Assembly: GCA_016937825.1 (NCBI GenBank)
Contig: JAFGVT010000039.1
Span: forward strand, 1 to 5,219
Length of the DNA: 5,219 bases
Direction of reading: 5' to 3'
Source: Fidelibacterota bacterium
GTDB taxonomy: Bacteria > Fidelibacterota > Fidelibacteria > Fidelibacterales > Fidelibacteraceae
Shown one piece after another: positions 1 through 5,219 of the stretch (positions are counted from its first letter, which is position 1; each line of letters begins with the position of its first letter). The notes beneath the pieces are model-generated. The model saw only the letters and a program-made list of their open reading frames with translations, made no database searches and had not been told where the DNA came from. A program made the translations under genes and the position numbers.

Positions 1-557
1 ACGACGCGCAGGAGATATCGCTCAATCTCCGCATATTTCGTATCATCGTGCACGGGGGGATAGATGCGGCCGCTGTAAAAATCCTTTTCTACAATCTGCG
101 GGGATCTTTCGGACAGGGAGTAATAGAACAGGAGCGGATCTTCTTCATCCTGAGCGATATAGTCGAACACCAGGTCCAGGTCGTCGTAATAGCGGTCGCT
201 GGCGACGGTGATCCGCGTCATGCTGGAGAAACGTTCCTGGTCGATCTTGAAGGCGGAGGTCATGTGCTGGGCATCCCGGACCAGAACAATGGGAATATCG
301 CCGATAAAGACCGCGCCCTCCGGCAAAGTGGTCCCGGCGAGATCCTGAAGCACGCTGCGCACCGCTTCGGGATTGGGCCAGGCTTCGGCGTGGAAGCTGA
401 CCTGATAGCCCTCATCGGCGAGCGAGGCGCAGTAGGCGTCGATGGCTCCCGGGATCCGGGCGTAGGTCGTGTCGTCGGCGAACACCGCGATCACGGGCGC
501 CTTGGCAAAGCTGATCGCAATAAGGCATATACTCAGCAGAAAGAATCGTTTTTTCAT
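1..557 (-). CDS. Secreted protein, gingipain-like (peptidase C25-like) N-terminal part; C-terminus beyond window edge
   Basis: The frame is open from ATG at 557 to the window edge, giving 185 complete codons. An in-frame TGA at 561-563 lies just upstream and AAGGA sits 8 bases before the ATG, which fix the start (a TTG at 560 is the only rival). Residues 1-18 are a signal peptide (MKKRFFLLSICLIAISFA, cleavage likely after SFA). The mature chain begins PVIAVFADDTTY (21-32) and continues with a helix ending LADEGYQV (46-53), LPEGAVFIGDIPIV (78-91), VASDRYYDDLDLVFDYI (118-134) and FYSGRIYPP (160-168). Strand, helix, GY.V strand, then a GAVFIGDIP strand and an SDRYYDD loop recall the alpha/beta domain of C25 (gingipain) peptidases, a caspase-like fold. 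The catalytic His and Cys would lie downstream of the visible part, so activity cannot be judged. It follows the barrel gene after only 21 bases and probably shares its mRNA. An inactive C25-like protein or an unrelated alpha/beta secreted enzyme remains possible. Confidence 0.6.
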   Translation of the reverse strand, partial: MKKRFFLLSICLIAISFAKAPVIAVFADDTTYARIPGAIDAYCASLADEGYQVSFHAEAWPNPEAVRSVLQDLAGTTLPEGAVFIGDIPIVLVRDAQHMTSAFKIDQERFSSMTRITVASDRYYDDLDLVFDYIAQDEEDPLLFYYSLSERSPQIVEKDFYSGRIYPPVHDDTKYAEIERYLLRV

Positions 558-565
558 CAATCAGG

Positions 566-570
566 TCCTT
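566..570 (-). promoter_or_regulatory. Ribosome binding site of the C25-like gene
   Basis: On the minus strand this reads AAGGA, at the end of a run of seven A residues, and lies 8 bases before the ATG at 557. It occupies the only intergenic space of the window (558-578), which holds no visible promoter or hairpin terminator, so the gene probably depends on the upstream promoter and re-initiates from its own site. Confidence 0.75.
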
Positions 571-578
571 TTTTTACA

Positions 579-2030
579 TTAAAAAATATACGCTACTCCC
601 AGTTGAGAGAGACGGTAGCGCGTTTCGGAGTTTTTCGGGATGATCCCGGTGTAGCTTCCGCGCACTTCGACGGCTTGCTCCCGGAAGGGAAAGCGGACGC
701 TCAGCGACAGGTGAAGCTGCCGGAGATTTTGACTGTAATAAGCGATCTCCCGGCGGGTGATCAGTTCGTAATACCAGTCTGCCAGATCATCGTAAATGAT
801 GTCGGTGTGACTCCCGATATCTTCATCATAGCCCATTTCGAAAGAATACGTGACATCCCGGCGGCTGTAGCGATACTGCATGTTCATATGAAGCGTGTAG
901 CCGGGGAAATAATGCAGAAGTCCCAGAAAATTATCCTCGAACAGCATGTCCGCGAAGGATCCGGAAACGCTTCCCGTCCAGCTTTCCCCCGCATCGGACC
1001 GGTAGGGCAGGACCAGGCCGGCTTCGAAAAGGCGTTCGGCATATCCGTACATGCGCCGGCCGAGGGTCGGGTGCATCGCTTCCGCGGTATTCAGGTAGAG
1101 CCGGTAGAACACGCCGCTTCCGAAGGTCCGGGTGATATCGCGCCGCAGGTCGACGCGGCAGTAGAGGCGGGTCATGTCCCAGCTTCCCTGGGGAACGCGT
1201 TCCGTACCGCCGTCGAACACCCGGGCGGAGGAGCGTTCGATGTTCGAATCGAAAAGCAGGCGGCCGCGCAGATCAAAGTTCAGGGCGGCCGCGTATCCCC
1301 GGATGTTCTGCAGGCGCTCCTCGCTGGTCTCCGCGCGGGTGACCAGAGGACGGTCCAGGCCGCGGATGCGGAGGAAGACCGGGGTGCGGCCCTGTTCCAG
1401 AACGTATTTTTTCGTGTTCATGTCTTCGATGTAGCTGAAGAAGGACCCGGTGATGCCGAGCTGAGAACGCTCGTTGAGGAAGGCGATCGCCGGGCGGATG
1501 TTCAGGTCGTTGCGCTTGATGTTCGGCATGGGGAAAACGGTCTTGAACTGTTCGTCCACGTTGTAGAAAACATCCACGCCCGCCCGGACGTGTTCGCCCA
1601 GCGGATAGGAAAAGAGGATATTCCAGTCGATGCCGTTCAGTTCGAAATCCCCGGAAGTGCTGTCCGCAAAATAGAGGGGAATGTTGAGATGATTTTCCGC
1701 ATTGTGCAGCCACAGCTTATTGATCCGCCGTTCATAGCGGTAGGCAAAGCGGCCGGCGAAGACCGCGCCGTTCGCCATTGCCTTGTAGGCCGTGGCGCTC
1801 GTTCCGTAGTAGTTCTTGCCTTCGGGCGTAAAGGGAAGCCGGTAATCTCCGCCTTCCCGGTCGTTCAGGTAGCTGAAGACGAAATCACAGGGGATCTCCC
1901 CGACGGTCAGCAGGGCGGGGTTTCCGGGGATCAGGGCGGAACGGATGTCCAGGAAATGGTATTCCGGGGTGCTCATTTGGGCAAAGGCCAGGCTCGCCAG
2001 GCAGATCGCTGTCAGAAAATACTTTTTCAT
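579..2030 (-). CDS. DUF6850-like outer-membrane beta-barrel protein
   Basis: A 483-residue protein predicted to sit in the outer membrane. It has a clear signal peptide (MKKYFLTAIC..., hydrophobic to 17) with an AFA|Q signal peptidase I site at 17/18. The mature chain shows GNPALL (36-41), common near the start of outer-membrane barrels of this type. A long series of amphipathic strands follows, rich in Tyr, Phe and Arg with alternating polar residues, as in GAVFAGRFAYRYERR (88-102) and IPLYFADSTSGDFE (117-130). The chain ends LGVAYIF, a terminal aromatic residue as expected for a BAM assembly signal. The length, the aDSxxGD segment and the position after a DUF4876 gene support DUF6850, a family with no function known to me. 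Cys10 lies inside the signal peptide and is not a lipobox (Ile at -1). The start has a strong GGAGGG ribosome site 6 bases upstream and an ATGA overlap with the preceding stop. It could instead be a generic PorV/FadL-like barrel, so barrel is surer than family. Confidence 0.78.
   Translation of the reverse strand: MKKYFLTAICLASLAFAQMSTPEYHFLDIRSALIPGNPALLTVGEIPCDFVFSYLNDREGGDYRLPFTPEGKNYYGTSATAYKAMANGAVFAGRFAYRYERRINKLWLHNAENHLNIPLYFADSTSGDFELNGIDWNILFSYPLGEHVRAGVDVFYNVDEQFKTVFPMPNIKRNDLNIRPAIAFLNERSQLGITGSFFSYIEDMNTKKYVLEQGRTPVFLRIRGLDRPLVTRAETSEERLQNIRGYAAALNFDLRGRLLFDSNIERSSARVFDGGTERVPQGSWDMTRLYCRVDLRRDITRTFGSGVFYRLYLNTAEAMHPTLGRRMYGYAERLFEAGLVLPYRSDAGESWTGSVSGSFADMLFEDNFLGLLHYFPGYTLHMNMQYRYSRRDVTYSFEMGYDEDIGSHTDIIYDDLADWYYELITRREIAYYSQNLRQLHLSLSVRFPFREQAVEVRGSYTGIIPKNSETRYRLSQLGVAYIF
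2027..2030 (-). other. ATGA stop/start overlap between DUF4876 and DUF6850-like genes
   Basis: The ATG of the barrel gene (2030-2028) overlaps the TGA stop of the DUF4876 gene (2029-2027). This second overlap of the same type suggests coupled synthesis of the three envelope proteins. Confidence 0.9.
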
Positions 2031-3208
2031 TCCTGGCCCTCCAGCAGGGTGACATAACCCGGGGTGGGAGGTTTCAGCACATGAAAATCCAGACTGCTGT
2101 TGTTATTGTCCATCAGGATGATCTGCGACCCTTCCATGCGTTCGATCTTCCGTTCGACGGATTGGTTGGAATAGGAGGGAATGCCGCCGGTCAGTCCGCC
2201 GTCGATCCCGGGATCCAGGCGTTTCATGTTGGTCTCCGCGAGGTTGTCGCGGTATTCCACGCCGTCGATCACCGCGGATTTCGGCAGCAGGATGCGCTCG
2301 AACTCATCGTAGCCGTGCTTGTAGGGATCGTCCACCTTCATCAGGCAGAGGGCGTTGTTGAACACCGAGTACAGAAAATCGACCCCGTATTTGTGATGAA
2401 TCTGGATCATGTTCGTGACATAGATATTGTCGACGTCGCCCTGGTCCGCGACATAGTATTCGAAATCGGCGCCCAGCAGGTTCACGCTCCGGATCGGGAC
2501 GGGGGAATGGTCGATCGCGTCCTGGGCGACCACGATGAACTGGCCGGGTTCGATGGGGTAGTCGTCGCCGTCGCCGGGGAACATGTAGGCGTGCACGGCG
2601 TGGATCAGGCTGTCCTGCGCGTAGCCGTATTCGACATCGGCGATCAGGAGGCTGTCCAGATAAAGGGTGACGGGGCTGTTATTGTATATTTCCAGGAACT
2701 GGTCGTGGAAATACTGGGGCACGGGTTTGGGGATCGCGCCGGAATAGTAGATCTCCGACATCACGAGGGCGCTCGCGAAAGACAGCTGCGCGATCACCGT
2801 CAGTTCCAAGGTGTCGTTCTCCGCAATGTACAGGGAGGTATCCTGAAGCTGCCCGTTGATGATCACCACTTCGCTGAGCGAGGCCCGCCTTCCGGAAGCC
2901 AGGATGTTGTAGCGGTCGGGAAGCAGGCTGCCGAACAGGGCAAGGCCCGCGTCGTTCGTGACGGATTCATAGACATCCCCGTAGGTGACGGACTGCATGA
3001 CCACGCGCGCCCCTGCGACCAGGCTGTCGGTGTCCCGGGCGGTGGTGTCGACCACGGAAATGCTGGCCGAAAAACGCATGGATGTGGGGGGTGCGATCTG
3101 CAGGGTGCAGTTCACGACCGGCAGGATCAGGATAAAAAGAACGAGCGTCAGAAAACCGAAGAACGGCGCCCGTTTGATATGAGGTACGTGATCGCGGGAA
3201 TCTTTCAT
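2027..3208 (-). CDS. DUF4876-type surface protein, probable lipoprotein
   Basis: A 393-residue exported protein of unknown function. Residues 1-15 are basic, 16-32 form a hydrophobic export segment, and Cys34 follows (VVNC), an imperfect lipobox with Asn at -1. Lipidation is therefore likely but not certain. Residues about 46-140 resemble a carboxypeptidase-regulatory (transthyretin-like) beta-sandwich, with T84-NDAG and LLPDRYNILASG. From about 148 the sequence fits DUF4876, which I recognise by MSEIYYSG (150-157), DQFLEIYNNS (169-178), LYLDSLLIAD (182-191), IEPGQFIVVAQDAIDH (219-234) and the ending SVERK (350) ... DNNNSSLDF (367-375) ... KPPTPG (379-384). That order (EIYNNS, strand, PGQF, serine/arginine motif, DF..PTPG) is the logic of lamin-tail domains; this is inference. 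The start is fixed by the ATGA overlap with the receptor gene. The nearest Shine-Dalgarno candidate (GAGAAG, 7 bases away) is weak, so coupled translation is likely. Sitting directly after a TonB receptor, it may be an accessory or ligand-binding partner. Confidence 0.82.
   Translation of the reverse strand: MKDSRDHVPHIKRAPFFGFLTLVLFILILPVVNCTLQIAPPTSMRFSASISVVDTTARDTDSLVAGARVVMQSVTYGDVYESVTNDAGLALFGSLLPDRYNILASGRRASLSEVVIINGQLQDTSLYIAENDTLELTVIAQLSFASALVMSEIYYSGAIPKPVPQYFHDQFLEIYNNSPVTLYLDSLLIADVEYGYAQDSLIHAVHAYMFPGDGDDYPIEPGQFIVVAQDAIDHSPVPIRSVNLLGADFEYYVADQGDVDNIYVTNMIQIHHKYGVDFLYSVFNNALCLMKVDDPYKHGYDEFERILLPKSAVIDGVEYRDNLAETNMKRLDPGIDGGLTGGIPSYSNQSVERKIERMEGSQIILMDNNNSSLDFHVLKPPTPGYVTLLEGQE
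2037..2042 (-). promoter_or_regulatory. Ribosome binding site of the DUF6850-like gene
   Basis: The minus strand reads GGAGGG, 6 bases before the ATG at 2030. It lies inside the last codons of the DUF4876 gene (the Glu-Gly of the C-terminal LEGQE), so it is both coding and regulatory and supports the chosen start. Confidence 0.75.
3205..3208 (-). other. ATGA stop/start overlap between TonB receptor and DUF4876 gene
   Basis: The ATG of the DUF4876 gene (3208-3206) shares bases with the TGA stop of the receptor (3207-3205). With only a weak Shine-Dalgarno sequence nearby, translation of the second gene probably relies on ribosomes finishing the first. Confidence 0.9.
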
Positions 3209-5219
3209 AATTTCACTTCTCTTGTTTTCAGCCGATTGCCATTCCCCCGGAACAGGTCGTCCACCTTGGCGCTGACCTCGATGCCGAAATACAGTTCGGG
3301 GTTTTCCATCGTATAGGATTCCACCGAGGTGCGCTGACGCAGATAGAGCGGACGCGAATTGAAGAAGTTGTTGACATAGAAGGAGAATTCGGCGGCGTCC
3401 CCCAGGGATTTGCTGACCCGCAGGTTAAAGACCCAGATGTTCTTCCGGTTCTCTACCCGATACCAGTAATCCGCATAGATCCGTTTGTAGGTCGAACTGC
3501 TGATCGCCGCCCGCTCCGCTTCGCTGAACAGCACCTGTTCCCCGTGGGCGTCCAGGTAGCCGACGGCCAGCGAATCGTTCAGGCCGACATAGCGGTCCCT
3601 GTCAAAGACCACCTGCTGGGCGGAGATCGTTGCCCAGGCACCGAGTTCTTTCACTTTCAGGTCAAGATTGTAATTAATGTAGAATTTTTCACGTTCCACG
3701 GTCAGCGGCAGGAAGAAAGGATTGACATCCTGTCCGATCGCAGGATCATAGACATATCCGCGGAAATCGTAGCTGTTGTCCTTCCAGCTATAGGTGTAGT
3801 TATAGGCAGCCTGGATGCCGAGCCGGAGGTTGAGCGGGGTGACGGGTTTTGTTTTAAGAGAAAGTTCGAGGCCTTTGGTTTCCGTCGTAAGGGAATTTTC
3901 ATAGATCGTATAGGTCGTGGTGATGGAATCTCTGAGCGGCGGATCGGTCTCGGATACGGTGTAATCGTATTTATAGACAAAGATCGGCAGGCGGGCGGTC
4001 GAGGCGAAGCCGCCGTAGGTGGTGTTCAGGTAGGCCGTCAGGCTCAGCCCGAGGTCGCCGATGCGCTGGTCCAGGCTGGCTTCCCATTTTTCCTGGCGGG
4101 AGGCCTGCAGCGCGGGGTTTTCGGTGGAGTAGATGTAGGTCGACACGATGACCAGGGAATCCACGATATTGTTGACGTCGTCCACGTCCAGATAGATCGG
4201 GTTCGGGTGCAGCATGGCCAGGGAAGGCGCTTTGGAGGTTTCTCCGTACCCCAGGCGGATCTGCGTAGAAGCGGTGGGATAAAGCACCAGGTTCAGGCGG
4301 GGGTTGAAGAAAACGCCGTATTCGTGAGCGAGCAGCCTGTCCGCGCCGTAAGCTTCCACCCGGGCGCCCAGGTTCAGATAATAGGGCAGGAGCAAGGTTC
4401 CCTTGATCTTATCCTCCAGATAAAAGCTGCTGGTCGCAAGACCCGGAATGCCGTCGTAGGAACGGGGCCGGCTTCGGGTGCTGCCGCTGGCCGAAGGGGG
4501 TTTCAGCGGATCAAAGACCCGTCCTTCGCCGCGGTTGAACTCGTTCCGGTAGGTGACCCCGGCGAGAAAGGTGTGGTCCGTTCCCAGCAGCGAGAAGGTG
4601 CCCGAGTAATTCAGGTCAAGGTAAAGGTTGACCGCTTCGCCCAGGACGAAAAGTTCGGAAATGTAATTCTGAACGTACATGCCGGTATCGGTGCCTTCTT
4701 CCATCAGGCCGCTCACATAGGTGTTGTCCGTGGACACCAGCCGTTTCGTATAGGAGTTCTGCCGGGTATAATTGAGGGACGCATCCATTTCCAGTTTCTG
4801 GTTCGAGGTCAGCAGATAGGTGCTTTGGTGCGCATAGCGAAGGGTGTAGTCGCGATTGTATTTTTCCGTCAGGTTCAGGTCGTCCGCGCGCAGTTCCCGC
4901 TCGTCGAAGGCCCGGGTGTAGTACAGGCGGTTTTTCATCGTGTAGAGGTTCTGCAGCAAGCGGCTGGTCATCGCCAGCTGTGCGGCGACCCGCGAGAAAT
5001 TCTCCTCGGGGATGCGTTTGTCGCGGACGCTGTAGGCGTAGTTCAGGTTGTAGTCGAGATGATGAACGTCCGAGAGTTTGAAGCCGCCGCCCAGGTTGAC
5101 TTCCTGATTGTAAAAATTATATTTGAATTTGATGCGGTGATTCGAGATCTCCGATTTGGTCGTGACGTTGATGATCCCGGAGGTCAGGTCGCCGTATTTG
5201 GAGGAAGGGATCCCGCGGA
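3205..5219 (-). CDS. TonB-dependent outer-membrane receptor, N-terminus beyond window edge
   Basis: This is the transport channel of the operon: an outer-membrane beta-barrel that would import a bound ligand using TonB/ExbBD energy. The reading frame stays open to the window edge, adding 82 codons upstream of the first internal ATG (4971), so 670 residues are visible and that ATG is not the start. Visible residues 1-21 (GIPSSKYGDLTSGIINVTTK within them) match the end of the plug domain of Bacteroidota-type receptors. The rest is barrel: alternating aromatic/polar strands, a Pro/Ser/Arg-rich probable loop near 237-259, and the family segment GYGETSKAPS at 323-332 followed by LAMLHPNP. The last likely strand (LYFGIEVSAKV) is followed by a basic tail ending REVKL. 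The signal peptide, TonB box, most of the plug and any carboxypeptidase-like N-terminal domain lie outside the window. No SusD-like gene accompanies it, and its length and motifs do not suggest a SusC. The substrate cannot be read from sequence. Its stop overlaps the next start by 4 bases. Confidence 0.93.
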   Translation of the reverse strand, partial: RGIPSSKYGDLTSGIINVTTKSEISNHRIKFKYNFYNQEVNLGGGFKLSDVHHLDYNLNYAYSVRDKRIPEENFSRVAAQLAMTSRLLQNLYTMKNRLYYTRAFDERELRADDLNLTEKYNRDYTLRYAHQSTYLLTSNQKLEMDASLNYTRQNSYTKRLVSTDNTYVSGLMEEGTDTGMYVQNYISELFVLGEAVNLYLDLNYSGTFSLLGTDHTFLAGVTYRNEFNRGEGRVFDPLKPPSASGSTRSRPRSYDGIPGLATSSFYLEDKIKGTLLLPYYLNLGARVEAYGADRLLAHEYGVFFNPRLNLVLYPTASTQIRLGYGETSKAPSLAMLHPNPIYLDVDDVNNIVDSLVIVSTYIYSTENPALQASRQEKWEASLDQRIGDLGLSLTAYLNTTYGGFASTARLPIFVYKYDYTVSETDPPLRDSITTTYTIYENSLTTETKGLELSLKTKPVTPLNLRLGIQAAYNYTYSWKDNSYDFRGYVYDPAIGQDVNPFFLPLTVEREKFYINYNLDLKVKELGAWATISAQQVVFDRDRYVGLNDSLAVGYLDAHGEQVLFSEAERAAISSSTYKRIYADYWYRVENRKNIWVFNLRVSKSLGDAAEFSFYVNNFFNSRPLYLRQRTSVESYTMENPELYFGIEVSAKVDDLFRGNGNRLKTREVKL

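Noticed and set aside
558..578. Possible terminator or promoter between the barrel gene and the C25-like gene
   Set aside because: The 21 bases contain an A-run and an AAGGA ribosome site but no inverted repeat and no room for a promoter.
66..1293. Two GCGGCCGC octamers (near 66 and near 1286)
   Set aside because: Both lie within coding sequence with unrelated flanks, so they are chance palindromes in GC-rich genes rather than a repeat family.
1273..1713. A 146-codon minus-strand frame inside the barrel gene
   Set aside because: It is an out-of-frame shadow with Arg/His/Pro-rich composition and no family resemblance, fully inside a well-supported gene.
48..2057. A 669-codon open frame on the plus strand
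   Set aside because: It lies antisense across the C25-like gene, the 21-base gap and the barrel gene. The minus-strand proteins have signal peptides, ribosome sites, tight operon spacing and recognisable family motifs, whereas the plus-strand translation (rich in V, G, A, D, H, Q) has no recognisable domain. It reflects codon bias of the real genes.
2081..3316. A 411-codon open frame on the plus strand
   Set aside because: It is antisense to the DUF4876 gene and the end of the receptor gene, runs over the ATGA junction, and has a low-complexity V/G/D/H composition without domains. It is a shadow frame.
3205..4971. ATG at 4971 as the start of the TonB receptor
   Set aside because: The frame continues open to 5219 and the upstream codons encode the conserved end of the plug domain. 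There is no signal peptide at the internal Met, so the true start is outside the window.

Overview
The window is a densely packed piece of a single minus-strand operon from a Gram-negative (diderm) bacterium. Reading in the direction of transcription (right to left), it holds: (1) the C-terminal two thirds or more of a TonB-dependent outer-membrane receptor (5219 to 3205, N-terminus beyond the window edge); (2) a membrane-anchored, probably lipoprotein, DUF4876-type protein with a carboxypeptidase-regulatory-like N-terminal domain and a lamin-tail-like C-terminal domain (3208 to 2027); (3) a DUF6850-like outer-membrane beta-barrel protein (2030 to 579); and (4) the N-terminal 185 residues of a secreted protein that resembles the alpha/beta part of gingipain-like (C25) cysteine peptidases (557 to 1, C-terminus beyond the window edge).

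The first three genes are joined by two 4-base ATGA stop/start overlaps, and the fourth begins 21 bases after the third, so the four are very probably co-transcribed and partly translationally coupled. Their common promoter must lie beyond position 5219. No terminator, RNA gene, mobile element, CRISPR array or notable repeat was seen. The only non-coding stretch is 558-578, which holds the ribosome binding site of gene 4.

All four products are predicted to leave the cytoplasm and act at or beyond the outer membrane. A TonB-dependent receptor next to DUF4876 and DUF6850 proteins is a neighbourhood I recall from Bacteroidota, where its substrate is unknown to me. Here no SusD is visible, and the fourth gene looks like a secreted peptidase. 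A reasonable but untested model is a small uptake machine: the peptidase releases a ligand, the DUF4876 protein and DUF6850 barrel assist at the surface, and the TonB receptor imports the ligand.

Protein similarity points to the Bacteroidota/Fibrobacterota (FCB) sphere. Good Shine-Dalgarno sequences before genes 3 and 4, which are uncommon in typical Bacteroidota, and G+C in roughly the mid-50s percent (judged by eye) favour a lineage outside classic Bacteroidota, such as Fibrobacterota or an uncultured FCB phylum. This placement is tentative.
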